Assembly: GCA_028752905.1 (NCBI GenBank)
Contig: JAQNBH010000012.1
Coordinates: 20,487,545 to 20,551,544 of the forward strand
Reading direction: 5' to 3'
Length of the DNA: 64,000 bases
Source: Cladorhizidae sp. MBARI D1340-BT2
Taxonomy: Eukaryota > Porifera > Demospongiae > Poecilosclerida > Cladorhizidae
A program made the position numbers and the translations under genes. Below are positions 1-14,500 of the stretch, in pieces (within the stretch, counting starts at the first letter, position 1; each line of letters opens with the position of its first letter). The notes beneath the pieces were generated by a model. The model saw nothing but the letters and a program-made list of their open reading frames with translations, searched no databases and had not been told where the DNA came from.

Positions 1-3000
1 TACAGTGAAGTGTGCAGAATATATGGATGTTTGGTATCAAGAGAGAGCACTTAGAGAGTCCTATCTTAATAGCTATACATCAAGTCTATTCAGTGAAGTG
101 TGGATAATCTATGAAGCTAACATGTCATAACTGCCCTAATTAACAAGACCAAAGTCCCAGATTTTGTCAACTGATAGAGAAGGCCCTTATCTGCAACATG
201 TCAACAGATTATCAATAAATGTAGTGGTTTTTCACTGGCAGGCCACCGCTTTGGCAACTGGAAAACGCCAGGAAAGATCGCAAACCTTACCACTTCAAAT
301 CACCATAACTTGCTAATACTTAGAGTACTCAAAATTTTGGCACGTACAAAAGACAGATAATTAGAAGGGCTATCCGGTGATATAAATATTTTCTTTTTTA
401 GGTAAAGTGTAGAAAAGTTATGAGCTTTACGGCAAAATAACAAGATTTTTGGGGGGGGGAAATGAGAAACATATAGACCAAATTAGGGCAAATATCAAGA
501 TAGAGAACACATAATGAAACCTATCATTCGAATCATATCAAGTCCATTACAGTGAAGTGTGCAGAATATTATGGATGTTTGATATCAACAGAGAGCACAG
601 GGAGAGACCTATCTTAATAGCTATATATCAAGTTTATACAGTGAAGTGTGGAGAATCTATGAAGCTAACCTGTTTAGCATCAAGATAGAGAACACATAGA
701 GAAACCTATCTTGTGATTCTATCTTGTGATTCTATGTATGCAGAATATTCGGATGTTTGGTATCAAGAGAGAGAACAGAGAGAGGCCTACCTTTAGAGCT
801 ATATATCAAGTCTATTCAGTGAAGTGTGGAGAATCTATGAAGCTAACATGTTTAGCTCAAGATAGAGAACACTGAGAGATACCTATCTTGCAAGTCCATT
901 ACAGTGAAGTGTGCAGAATATATGGATGTTTGGTATCAAGAGAGAGCACTTAGAGAGTCCTATCTTAATAGCTATACATCAAGTCTATTCAGTAAAGTGT
1001 GGATAATCTACGAAGCTAACATGTTTAGCATCAAGTAAGAGTACAATTCATAACTGCCCTAATTAACAAGACCAAAGTCCCAGATTTTGTCAACTGATAG
1101 AGAAGGCCCTTATCTGCAACATGTCAACAGATTATCAATAAATGTAGTGGTTTTTCACTGGCAGGCCACCGCTTTGGCAACTGGAAAACGCCAGGAAAGA
1201 TCGCAAACCTTACCACTTCAAATCACCATAACTTGCTAATACTTAGAGTACTCAAAATTTTGGCACGTACAAAAGACAGATAATTAGAAGGGCTATCCGG
1301 TGATATAAATATTTTCTTTTTTGGGTAAAGTGTAGAAAAGTTATGAGCTTTACGGCAAAATAACAAGATTTTGGGGGGGGGAAATGAGAAACATATAGAC
1401 CAAATTAGGGCAAATATCAAGATAGAGAACACATAATGAAACCTATCATTCGAATCATATCAAGTCCATTACAGTGAAGTGTGCAGAATATTATGGATGT
1501 TTGATATCAACAGAGAGCACAGGGAGAGACCTATCTTAATAGCTATATATCAAGTTTATACAGTGAAGTGTGGAGAATCTATGAAGCTAAACTGTTTAGC
1601 ATCAAGATAGAGAACACATAGAGAAACCTATCTTGTGATTCTATCTTGTGATTCTATGTATGCAGAATATTCGGACGTTTGGTATCAAGAGAGAGAACAG
1701 AGAGAGGCCTACCTTTAGAGCTATATATCAAGTCTATTCAGTGAAGTGTGGAGAATCTATGAATCTAACATGTTTAGCCCAAGATAGAGAACACTGAGAG
1801 ATACCTATCTTGCAAGTCCATTACAGTGAAGTGTGCAGAATATATGGATGTTTGGTATCAAGAGAGAGCACTTAGAGAGTCCTATCTTAATAGCTATACA
1901 TCAAGTCTATTCAGTGAAGTGTGGATAATCTACGAAGCTAACATGTTTAGCATCAAGTAAGAGTACAATTCATAACTGCCCTAATTAACAAGACCAAAGT
2001 CCCAGATTTTGTCAACTGATAGAGAAGGCCCTTATCTGCAACATATCAACAGATTATCAATAAATGTAGTGGTTTTTCACTGGCAGGCCACCGCTTTGGC
2101 AACTGGAAAACGCCAGGAAAGATCGCAAACCTTACCACTTCAAATCACCATAACTTGCTAATACTTAGAGTACTCAAAATTTTGGCACGTACAAAAGACA
2201 GATAATTAGAAGGGCTATCGGGTGATATAAAAATTTTCTTTTTTGGGTAAAGTGTAGAAAAGTAATGAGCTTTACGGCAAAATAACAAGATTTTTGGGGG
2301 GAAATGAGAAACATATAGACCAAATTAGGGCAAATATCAAGATAGAGAACACATAATGAAACCTATCATTCGAATCATATCTAGTCCATTACAGTGAAGT
2401 GTGCAGAATATTATGGATGTTTGATATCAACAGAGAGCACAGGGAGAGACCTATCTTAATAGCTATATATCAAGTTTATACAGTGAAGTGTGGCGAATCT
2501 ATGAAGCTAACCTGTTTAGCATCAAGATAGAGAACACATACAGAAACCTATCTTGTGATTCTATGTATGCAGAATATACGGATGTTTGGTATCAAGAGAG
2601 AGAACAGAGAGAGGCCTACCTTTAGAGCTATATATCAAGTCTATTCAGTGAAGTGTGGAGAATCTATGAAGCTAACATGTTTAGCTCAAGATAGAGAACA
2701 CTGAGAGATACCTATCTTGCAAGTCCATTACAGTGAAGTGTGCAGAATATATGGATGTTTGGTATCAAGAGAGAGCACTTAGAGAGTCCTATCTTAATAG
2801 CTATACATCAAGTCTATTCAGTAAAGTGTGGATAATCTACGAAGCTAACATGTTTAGCATCAAGTAAGAGTACAATTCATAACTGCCCTAATTAACAAGA
2901 CCAAAGTCCCAGATTTTGTCAACTGATAGAAAAGGCCCTTATCTGCAACATGTCAACAGATTATCAATAAATGTAGTGGTTTTTCACTGGCAGGCCACCG

Positions 3001-6000
3001 CTTTGGCAACTGGAAAACGCCAGGAAAGATCGCAAACCTTACCACTTCAAATCACCATAACTTGCTAATACTTAGAGTACTCAAAATTTTGGCACGTACA
3101 AAAGATAGATAATTAGAAGGGCTATCCGGTGATATAAATATTTTCTTTTTTGGGTAAAGTGTAGAAAAGTTATGAGCTTTACGGCAAAATAACAAGATTT
3201 TGGGGGGGAAATGAGAAACATATAGACCAAATTAGGGCAAATATCAAGATAGAGAACACATAATGAAACCTATCATTCGAATCATATCAAGTCCATTACA
3301 GTGAAGTGTGCAGAATATTATGGATGTTTGATATCAACAGAGAGCACAGGGAGAGACCTATCTTAATAGCTATATATCAAGTTTATACAGTGAAGTGTGG
3401 AGAATCTATGAAGCTAACCTGTTTAGCATCAAGATAGAGAACACATAGAGAAACCTATCTTGTGATTCTATGTATGCAGAATATACGGATGTTTGGTATC
3501 AAGAGAGAGAACAGAGAGAGGCCTACCTTTAGAGCTATATATCAAGTCTATTCAGTGAAGTGTGGAGAATCTATGAAGCTAACATGTTTAGCTCAAGATA
3601 GAGAACACTGAGAGATACCTATCTTGCAAGTCCATTACAGTGAAGTGTGCAGAATATATGGATGTTTGGTATCAAGAGAGAGCACTTAGAGAGTCCTATC
3701 TTAATAGCTATACATCAAGTCTATTCAGTAAAGTGTGGATAATCTACGAAGCTAACATGTTTAGCATCAAGTAAGAGTACAATTCATAACTGCCCTAATT
3801 AACAAGACCAAAGTCCCAGATTTTGTCAACTGATAGAGAAGGCCCTTATCTGCAACATGTCAACAGATTATCAATAAATGTAGTGGTTTTTCACTGGCAG
3901 GCCACCGCTTTGGCAACTGGAAAACGCCAGGAAAGATCGCAAACCTTACCACTTCAAATCACCATAACTTGCTAATACTTAGAGTACTCAAAATTTTGGC
4001 ACGTACAAAAGACAGATAATTAGAAGGGCTATCCAGTGATATAAATATTTTCTTTTTTGGGTAAAGTATAGAAAAGTTATGAGCTTTACGGCAAAATAAC
4101 AAGATTTTGGGGGGGGAAATGAGAAACATATAGACCAAATTAGGGCAAATATCAAGATAGAGAACACATAATGAAACCTATCATTCGAATCATATCAAGT
4201 CCATTACAGTGAAGTGTGCAGAATATTATGGATGTTTGATATCAACAGAGAGCACAGGGAGAGACCTATCTTAATAGCTATATATCAAGTTTATACAGTG
4301 AAGTGTGGAGAATCTATGAAGCTAACCTGTTTAGCATCAAGATAGAGAACACATAGAGAAACCTATCTTGTGATTCTATGTATGCAGAATATACGGATGT
4401 TTGGTATCAAGAGAGAGAACAGTGAGAGGCCTACCTTTAGAGCTATAATTATATCAAGTCTATTCAGTGAAGTGTGGAGAATCTATGAAGCTAACATGTT
4501 TAGCTCAAGATAGAGAACACTGAGAGATACCTATCTTGCAAGTCCATTACAGTGAAGTGTGCAGAATATATGGATGTTTGGTAACAAGAGAGAGCACTTA
4601 GAGAGTCCTATCTTAATAGCTATACATCAAGTCTATTCAGTGAAGTGTGGATAATCTACGAAGCTAACATGTTTAGCATCAAGTAAGAGTACAATTCATA
4701 ACTGCCCTAATTAACAAGACCAAAGTCCCAGATTTTGTCAAATGATAGAGAAGGCCCTTATCTGCAACATGTCAACAGATTATCAATAAATGTAGTGGTT
4801 TTTCACTGGCAGGCCACCGCTTTGGCAACTGGAAAACGCCAGGAAAGATCGCAAACCTTACCACTTCAAATCACCATAACTTGCAAATACTTAGAGTACT
4901 CAAAATTTTGGCACGTACAAAAGACAGATAATTAGAAGGGCTATCCGGTGATATAAAAAAATTCTTTTTTGGGTAAAGTATAGAAAAGTTATGAGCTTAA
5001 CGGCAAAATAACAAGATTTTTGGGGGGAAAATGAGAAACATATAGACCAAATTAGGGCAAATATCAAGATAGAGAACACATAATGAAACCTATCATTCGA
5101 ATCATATCAAGTCCATTACAGTGAAGTGTGCAGAATATTATGGATGTTTGATATCAACAGAGAGCACAGGGAGAGACCTATCTTAATAGCTATATATCAA
5201 GTTTATACAGTGAAGTGTGGAGAATCTATGAAGCTAACCTGTTTAGCATCAAGATAGAGAACACATAGAGAAACCTATCTTGTGATTCTATGTATGCAGA
5301 ATATACGGATGTTTAGTATCAAGAGAGAGAACAGAGAGAGGCCTACCTTTAGAGCTATATATCAAGTCTATTCAGTGAAGTGTGGAGAATCTATGAAGCT
5401 AACATGTTTAGCTCAAGATAGAGAACACTGAGAGATACCTATCTTGCAAGTCCATTACAGTGAAGTGTGCAGAATATATGGATGTTTGGTATCAAGAGAG
5501 AGCACTTAGAGAGTCCTATCTTAATAGCTATACATCAAGTCTATTCAGTAAAGTGTGGATAATCTACGAAGCTAACATGTTTAGCATCAAGTAAGAGTAC
5601 AATTCATAACTGCCCTAATTAACAAGACCAAAGTCCCAGATTTTGTCAACTGATAGAGAAGGCCCTTATCTGCAACATGTCAACAGATTATCAATAAATG
5701 TAGTGGTTTTTCACTGGCAGGCCACCGCTTTGGCAACTGGAAAACGCCAGGAAAGATCGCAAACCTTACCATTTCAAATCACCATAACTTGCTAATACTT
5801 AGAGTACTCAAAATTTTGGCACGTACAAAAGACAGATAATTAGAAGGGCTATCCGGTGATATAAAAAATTTCTTTTTTGGGTAAAGTGTAGAAAGTTATG
5901 AGCTTTACGGCAAAATAACAAGATTTTGGGGGGGGAAATGAGAAACATATAGACCAAATTAGGGCAAGATAGAGAACACATAATGAAACCTATCATTCGA

Positions 6001-6449
6001 ATCATATCAAGTCCATTACAGTGAAGTGTGCAGAATATTATGGATGTTTGATATCAACAGAGAGCACAGGGAGAGACCTATCTTAATAGCTATATATCAA
6101 GCTTATACAGTGAAGTGTGGAGAATCTATGAAGCTAACCTGTTTAGCATCAAGATAGAGAACACATAGAGAAACCTATCTTGTGATTCTATGTATGCAGA
6201 ATATACGGATGTTTGGTATCAAGAGAGAGAACAGAGAGAGGCCTACCTTTAGAGCTATATATCAAGTCTATTCAGTGAAGTGTGGAGAATCTATGAAGCT
6301 AACATGTTTAGCTCAAGATAGAGAACACTGAGAGATACCTATCTTGCAAGTCCATTACAGTGAAGTGTGCAGAATATATGGATGTTTGGTATCAAGAGAG
6401 AGCACTTAGAGAGTCCTATCTTAATAGCTATACATCAAGTCTATTCAGT
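1..6449. repeat. Left copy of a block duplicated at offset 11458
   Basis: From about 77 to about 6449 the sequence matches 11535 to 17907 at a constant offset of 11458. The match includes rare shared variants: the CATGTCATAACTG deletion at 121 and 11579, the 16-bp duplications, ATGAATCTAACATG near 1760 and 13217, and ATCGGGTGAT at 2217 and 13675. Downstream of about 6449 the two copies diverge (GTGAAGTGTGG versus GTAAAGTGTGG), which marks the block edge. Confidence 0.9.
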
Positions 6450-9400
6450 GAAGTGTGGATAATCTACGAAGCTAACATGTTTAGCATCAAGTAAGAGTAC
6501 AATTCATAACTGCCCTAATTAACAAGACCAAAGTCCCAGATTTTGTCAACTGATAGAGAAGGCCCTTATCTGCAACATATCAACAGATTATCAATAAATG
6601 TAGTGGTTTTTCACTGGCAGGCCACCGCTTTGGCAACTGGAAAACGCCAGGAAAGATCGCAAACCTTACCACTTCAAATCACCATAACTTGCTAATACTT
6701 AGAGTACTCAAAATTTTGGCACGTACAAAAGACAGATAATTAGAAGGGCTATCGGGTGATATAAAAATTTTCTTTTTTGGGTAAAGTGTAGAAAAGTAAT
6801 GAGCTTTACGGCAAAATAACAAGATTTTTGGGGGGAAATGAGAAACATATAGACCAAATTAGGGCAAATATCAAGATAGAGAACAATAATGAAACCTATC
6901 ATTCGAATCATATCTAGTCCATTACAGTGAAGTGTGCAGAATATTATGGATGTTTGATATCAACAGAGAGCACAGGGAGAGACCTATCTTAATAGCTATA
7001 TATCAAGTTTATACAGTGAAGTGTGGCGAATCTATGAAGCTAACCTGTTTAGCATCAAGATAGAGAACACATACAGAAACCTATCTTGTGATTCTATGTA
7101 TGCAGAATATACGGATGTTTGGTATCAAGAGAGAGAACAGAGAGAGGCCTACCTTTAGAGCTATATATCAAGTCTATTCAGTGAAGTGTGGAGAATCTAT
7201 GAAGCTAACATGTTTAGCTCAAGATAGAGAACACTGAGAGATACCTATCTTGCAAGTCCATTACAGTGAAGTGTGCAGAATATATGGATGTTTGGTATCA
7301 AGAGAGAGCACTTAGAGAGTCCTATCTTAATAGCTATACATCAAGTCTATTCAGTAAAGTGTGGATAATCTACGAAGCTAACATGTTTAGCATCAAGTAA
7401 GAGTACAATTCATAACTGCCCTAATTAACAAGACCAAAGTCCCAGATTTTGTCAACTGATAGAAAAGGCCCTTATCTGCAACATGTCAACAGATTATCAA
7501 TAAATGTAGTGGTTTTTCACTGGCAGGCCACCGCTTTGGCAACTGGAAAACGCCAGGAAAGATCGCAAACCTTACCACTTCAAATCACCATAACTTGCTA
7601 ATACTTAGAGTACTCAAAATTTTGGCACGTACAAAAGATAGATAATTAGAAGGGCTATCCGGTGATATAAATATTTTCTTTTTTGGGTAAAGTGTAGAAA
7701 AGTTATGAGCTTTACGGCAAAATAACAAGATTTTGGGGGGGAAATGAGAAACATATAGACCAAATTAGGGCAAATATCAAGATAGAGAACACATAATGAA
7801 ACCTATCATTCGAATCATATCAAGTCCATTACAGTGAAGTGTGCAGAATATTATGGATGTTTGATATCAACAGAGAGCACAGGGAGAGACCTATCTTAAT
7901 AGCTATATATCAAGTTTATACAGTGAAGTGTGGAGAATCTATGAAGCTAACCTGTTTAGCATCAAGATAGAGAACACATAGAGAAACCTATCTTGTGATT
8001 CTATGTATGCAGAATATACGGATGTTTGGTATCAAGAGAGAGAACAGAGAGAGGCCTACCTTTAGAGCTATATATCAAGTCTATTCAGTGAAGTGTGGAG
8101 AATCTATGAAGCTAACATGTTTAGCTCAAGATAGAGAACACTGAGAGATACCTATCTTGCAAGTCCATTACAGTGAAGTGTGCAGAATATATGGATGTTT
8201 GGTATCAAGAGAGAGCACTTAGAGAGTCCTATCTTAATAGCTATACATCAAGTCTATTCAGTAAAGTGTGGATAATCTACGAAGCTAACATGTTTAGCAT
8301 CAAGTAAGAGTACAATTCATAACTGCCCTAATTAACAAGACCAAAGTCCCAGATTTTGTCAACTGATAGAGAAGGCCCTTATCTGCAACATGTCAACAGA
8401 TTATCAATAAATGTAGTGGTTTTTCACTGGCAGGCCACCGCTTTGGCAACTGGAAAACGCCAGGAAAGATCGCAAACCTTACCACTTCAAATCACCATAA
8501 CTTGCTAATACTTAGAGTACTCAAAATTTTGGCACGTACAAAAGACAGATAATTAGAAGGGCTATCCAGTGATATAAATATTTTCTTTTTTGGGTAAAGT
8601 ATAGAAAAGTTATGAGCTTTACGGCAAAATAACAAGATTTTGGGGGGGGAAATGAGAAACATATAGACCAAATTAGGGCAAATATCAAGATAGAGAACAC
8701 ATAATGAAACCTATCATTCGAATCATATCAAGTCCATTACAGTGAAGTGTGCAGAATATTATGGATGTTTGATATCAACAGAGAGCACAGGGAGAGACCT
8801 ATCTTAATAGCTATATATCAAGTTTATACAGTGAAGTGTGGAGAATCTATGAAGCTAACCTGTTTAGCATCAAGATAGAGAACACATAGAGAAACCTATC
8901 TTGTGATTCTATGTATGCAGAATATACGGATGTTTGGTATCAAGAGAGAGAACAGTGAGAGGCCTACCTTTAGAGCTATAATTATATCAAGTCTATTCAG
9001 TGAAGTGTGGAGAATCTATGAAGCTAACATGTTTAGCTCAAGATAGAGAACACTGAGAGATACCTATCTTGCAAGTCCATTACAGTGAAGTGTGCAGAAT
9101 ATATGGATGTTTGGTAACAAGAGAGAGCACTTAGAGAGTCCTATCTTAATAGCTATACATCAAGTCTATTCAGTGAAGTGTGGATAATCTACGAAGCTAA
9201 CATGTTTAGCATCAAGTAAGAGTACAATTCATAACTGCCCTAATTAACAAGACCAAAGTCCCAGATTTTGTCAAATGATAGAGAAGGCCCTTATCTGCAA
9301 CATGTCAACAGATTATCAATAAATGTAGTGGTTTTTCACTGGCAGGCCACCGCTTTGGCAACTGGAAAACGCCAGGAAAGATCGCAAACCTTACCACTTC

Positions 9401-11043
9401 AAATCACCATAACTTGCAAATACTTAGAGTACTCAAAATTTTGGCACGTACAAAAGACAGATAATTAGAAGGGCTATCCGGTGATATAAAAAAATTCTTT
9501 TTTGGGTAAAGTATAGAAAAGTTATGAGCTTAACGGCAAAATAACAAGATTTTTGGGGGGAAAATGAGAAACATATAGACCAAATTAGGGCAAATATCAA
9601 GATAGAGAACACATAATGAAACCTATCATTCGAATCATATCAAGTCCATTACAGTGAAGTGTGCAGAATATTATGGATGTTTGATATCAACAGAGAGCAC
9701 AGGGAGAGACCTATCTTAATAGCTATATATCAAGTTTATACAGTGAAGTGTGGAGAATCTATGAAGCTAACCTGTTTAGCATCAAGATAGAGAACACATA
9801 GAGAAACCTATCTTGTGATTCTATGTATGCAGAATATACGGATGTTTAGTATCAAGAGAGAGAACAGAGAGAGGCCTACCTTTAGAGCTATATATCAAGT
9901 CTATTCAGTGAAGTGTGGAGAATCTATGAAGCTAACATGTTTAGCTCAAGATAGAGAACACTGAGAGATACCTATCTTGCAAGTCCATTACAGTGAAGTG
10001 TGCAGAATATATGGATGTTTGGTATCAAGAGAGAGCACTTAGAGAGTCCTATCTTAATAGCTATACATCAAGTCTATTCAGTAAAGTGTGGATAATCTAC
10101 GAAGCTAACATGTTTAGCATCAAGTAAGAGTACAATTCATAACTGCCCTAATTAACAAGACCAAAGTCCCAGATTTTGTCAACTGATAGAGAAGGCCCTT
10201 ATCTGCAACATGTCAACAGATTATCAATAAATGTAGTGGTTTTTCACTGGCAGGCCACCGCTTTGGCAACTGGAAAACGCCAGGAAAGATCGCAAACCTT
10301 ACCATTTCAAATCACCATAACTTGCTAATACTTAGAGTACTCAAAATTTTGGCACGTACAAAAGACAGATAATTAGAAGGGCTATCCGGTGATATAAAAA
10401 ATTTCTTTTTTGGGTAAAGTGTAGAAAGTTATGAGCTTTACGGCAAAATAACAAGATTTTGGGGGGGGAAATGAGAAACATATAGACCAAATTAGGGCAA
10501 GATAGAGAACACATAATGAAACCTATCATTCGAATCATATCAAGTCCATTACAGTGAAGTGTGCAGAATATTATGGATGTTTGATATCAACAGAGAGCAC
10601 AGGGAGAGACCTATCTTAATAGCTATATATCAAGCTTATACAGTGAAGTGTGGAGAATCTATGAAGCTAACCTGTTTAGCATCAAGATAGAGAACACATA
10701 GAGAAACCTATCTTGTGATTCTATGTATGCAGAATATACGGATGTTTGGTATCAAGAGAGAGAACAGAGAGAGGCCTACCTTTAGAGCTATATATCAAGT
10801 CTATTCAGTGAAGTGTGGAGAATCTATGAAGCTAACATGTTTAGCTCAAGATAGAGAACACTGAGAGATACCTATCTTGCAAGTCCATTACAGTGAAGTG
10901 TGCAGAATATATGGATGTTTGGTATCAAGAGAGAGCACTTAGAGAGTCCTATCTTAATAGCTATACATCAAGTCTATTCAGTAAAGTGTGGATAATCTAC
11001 GAAGCTAACATGTTTAGCATCAAGTAAGAGTACAATTCATAAC

Positions 11044-11589
11044 TGCCCTAATTAACAAGACCAAAGTCCCAGATTTTGTCAACTGATAGAGAAGGCCCTT
11101 ATCTGCAACATGTCAACAGATTATCAATAAATGTAGTGGTTTTTCACTGGCAGGCCACCGCTTTGGCAACTGGAAAACGCCAGGAAAGATCGCAAACCTT
11201 ACCACTTCAAATCACCATAACTTGCTAATACTTAGAGTACTCAAAATTTTGGCACGTACAAAAGACAGATAATTAGAAGGGCTATCCGGTGATATAAATA
11301 TTTTCTTTTTTGGGTAAAGTGTAGAAAAGTTATGAGCTTTACGGCAAAATAACAAGATTTTGGGGGGGGAAATGAGAAACATATAGACCAAATTAGGGCA
11401 AATATCAAGATAGAGAACACATAATGAAACCTATCATTCGAATCATATCAAGTCCATTACAGTGAAGTGTGCAGAATATTATGGATGTTTGATATCAACA
11501 GAGAGCACAGGGAGAGACCTATCTTAATAGCTATATATCAAGTCTATTCAGTGAAGTGTGGATAATCTATGAAGCTAACATGTCATAAC
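11044..11589. repeat. Truncated satellite monomer (546 bp), recombination junction near 11540
   Basis: The core starting at 11044 is followed by only one subrepeat before the next core. Around 11521-11580 the left part reads as the first subrepeat (ATCTTAATAGCTATATATC) and then switches to the third subrepeat (TCTATTCAGTGAAGTGTGG). The switch lies inside sequence shared by both subrepeats. About 360 bp is missing compared with a full monomer. The next core start also lacks about 24 bp between CTAACATG and TCATAACTG. The same CATGTCATAACTG join occurs at 121, where its left side is outside the window. Confidence 0.9.
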
Positions 11590-14500
11590 TGCCCTAATTA
11601 ACAAGACCAAAGTCCCAGATTTTGTCAACTGATAGAGAAGGCCCTTATCTGCAACATGTCAACAGATTATCAATAAATGTAGTGGTTTTTCACTGGCAGG
11701 CCACCGCTTTGGCAACTGGAAAACGCCAGGAAAGATCGCAAACCTTACCACTTCAAATCACCATAACTTGCTAATACTTAGAGTACTCAAAATTTTGGCA
11801 CGTACAAAAGACAGATAATTAGAAGGGCTATCCGGTGATATAAATATTTTCTTTTTTAGGTAAAGTGTAGAAAAGTTATGAGCTTTACGGCAAAATAACA
11901 AGATTTTTGGGGGGGGGAAATGAGAAACATATAGACCAAATTAGGGCAAATATCAAGATAGAGAACACATAATGAAACCTATCATTCGAATCATATCAAG
12001 TCCATTACAGTGAAGTGTGCAGAATATTATGGATGTTTGATATCAACAGAGAGCACAGGGAGAGACCTATCTTAATAGCTATATATCAAGTTTATACAGT
12101 GAAGTGTGGAGAATCTATGAAGCTAACCTGTTTAGCATCAAGATAGAGAACACATAGAGAAACCTATCTTGTGATTCTATCTTGTGATTCTATGTATGCA
12201 GAATATTCGGATGTTTGGTATCAAGAGAGAGAACAGAGAGAGGCCTACCTTTAGAGCTATATATCAAGTCTATTCAGTGAAGTGTGGAGAATCTATGAAG
12301 CTAACATGTTTAGCTCAAGATAGAGAACACTGAGAGATACCTATCTTGCAAGTCCATTACAGTGAAGTGTGCAGAATATATGGATGTTTGGTATCAAGAG
12401 AGAGCACTTAGAGAGTCCTATCTTAATAGCTATACATCAAGTCTATTCAGTAAAGTGTGGATAATCTACGAAGCTAACATGTTTAGCATCAAGTAAGAGT
12501 ACAATTCATAACTGCCCTAATTAACAAGACCAAAGTCCCAGATTTTGTCAACTGATAGAGAAGGCCCTTATCTGCAACATGTCAACAGATTATCAATAAA
12601 TGTAGTGGTTTTTCACTGGCAGGCCACCGCTTTGGCAACTGGAAAACGCCAGGAAAGATCGCAAACCTTACCACTTCAAATCACCATAACTTGCTAATAC
12701 TTAGAGTACTCAAAATTTTGGCACGTACAAAAGACAGATAATTAGAAGGGCTATCCGGTGATATAAATATTTTCTTTTTTGGGTAAAGTGTAGAAAAGTT
12801 ATGAGCTTTACGGCAAAATAACAAGATTTTGGGGGGGGGAAATGAGAAACATATAGACCAAATTAGGGCAAATATCAAGATAGAGAACACATAATGAAAC
12901 CTATCATTCGAATCATATCAAGTCCATTACAGTGAAGTGTGCAGAATATTATGGATGTTTGATATCAACAGAGAGCACAGGGAGAGACCTATCTTAATAG
13001 CTATATATCAAGTTTATACAGTGAAGTGTGGAGAATCTATGAAGCTAAACTGTTTAGCATCAAGATAGAGAACACATAGAGAAACCTATCTTGTGATTCT
13101 ATCTTGTGATTCTATGTATGCAGAATATTCGGACGTTTGGTATCAAGAGAGAGAACAGAGAGAGGCCTACCTTTAGAGCTATATATCAAGTCTATTCAGT
13201 GAAGTGTGGAGAATCTATGAATCTAACATGTTTAGCCCAAGATAGAGAACACTGAGAGATACCTATCTTGCAAGTCCATTACAGTGAAGTGTGCAGAATA
13301 TATGGATGTTTGGTATCAAGAGAGAGCACTTAGAGAGTCCTATCTTAATAGCTATACATCAAGTCTATTCAGTGAAGTGTGGATAATCTACGAAGCTAAC
13401 ATGTTTAGCATCAAGTAAGAGTACAATTCATAACTGCCCTAATTAACAAGACCAAAGTCCCAGATTTTGTCAACTGATAGAGAAGGCCCTTATCTGCAAC
13501 ATATCAACAGATTATCAATAAATGTAGTGGTTTTTCACTGGCAGGCCACCGCTTTGGCAACTGGAAAACGCCAGGAAAGATCGCAAACCTTACCACTTCA
13601 AATCACCATAACTTGCTAATACTTAGAGTACTCAAAATTTTGGCACGTACAAAAGACAGATAATTAGAAGGGCTATCGGGTGATATAAAAATTTTCTTTT
13701 TTGGGTAAAGTGTAGAAAAGTAATGAGCTTTACGGCAAAATAACAAGATTTTTGGGGGGAAATGAGAAACATATAGACCAAATTAGGGCAAATATCAAGA
13801 TAGAGAACACATAATGAAACCTATCATTCGAATCATATCTAGTCCATTACAGTGAAGTGTGCAGAATATTATGGATGTTTGATATCAACAGAGAGCACAG
13901 GGAGAGACCTATCTTAATAGCTATATATCAAGTTTATACAGTGAAGTGTGGCGAATCTATGAAGCTAACCTGTTTAGCATCAAGATAGAGAACACATACA
14001 GAAACCTATCTTGTGATTCTATGTATGCAGAATATACGGATGTTTGGTATCAAGAGAGAGAACAGAGAGAGGCCTACCTTTAGAGCTATATATCAAGTCT
14101 ATTCAGTGAAGTGTGGAGAATCTATGAAGCTAACATGTTTAGCTCAAGATAGAGAACACTGAGAGATACCTATCTTGCAAGTCCATTACAGTGAAGTGTG
14201 CAGAATATATGGATGTTTGGTATCAAGAGAGAGCACTTAGAGAGTCCTATCTTAATAGCTATACATCAAGTCTATTCAGTAAAGTGTGGATAATCTACGA
14301 AGCTAACATGTTTAGCATCAAGTAAGAGTACAATTCATAACTGCCCTAATTAACAAGACCAAAGTCCCAGATTTTGTCAACTGATAGAAAAGGCCCTTAT
14401 CTGCAACATGTCAACAGATTATCAATAAATGTAGTGGTTTTTCACTGGCAGGCCACCGCTTTGGCAACTGGAAAACGCCAGGAAAGATCGCAAACCTTAC

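Noticed and set aside
215..290. Resemblance of the core segment CACTGGC…CTGGAAAACGCC to the lacZ alpha region of cloning vectors
   Set aside because: The similarity is limited to short scattered words and breaks down over the full segment. The segment occurs in all 52 monomers, so vector contamination is not a reasonable explanation.
4735..4935. Recurrent plus-strand ORF of 66 codons in many satellite monomers
   Set aside because: It opens at a TTG and exists only because one substitution (TGCTAA to TGCAAA) removes a stop in some monomers. Other monomers are closed, and nothing in the product resembles a family. It is a shadow of satellite homogeneity.
5808..6005. Recurrent minus-strand ORFs of 65-69 codons in satellite monomers
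   Set aside because: They depend on small indels in the core (the 7-bp deletion or the G-run length) and differ in frame between monomer types. The residues are what AT-rich sequence gives. No start context or conserved product.
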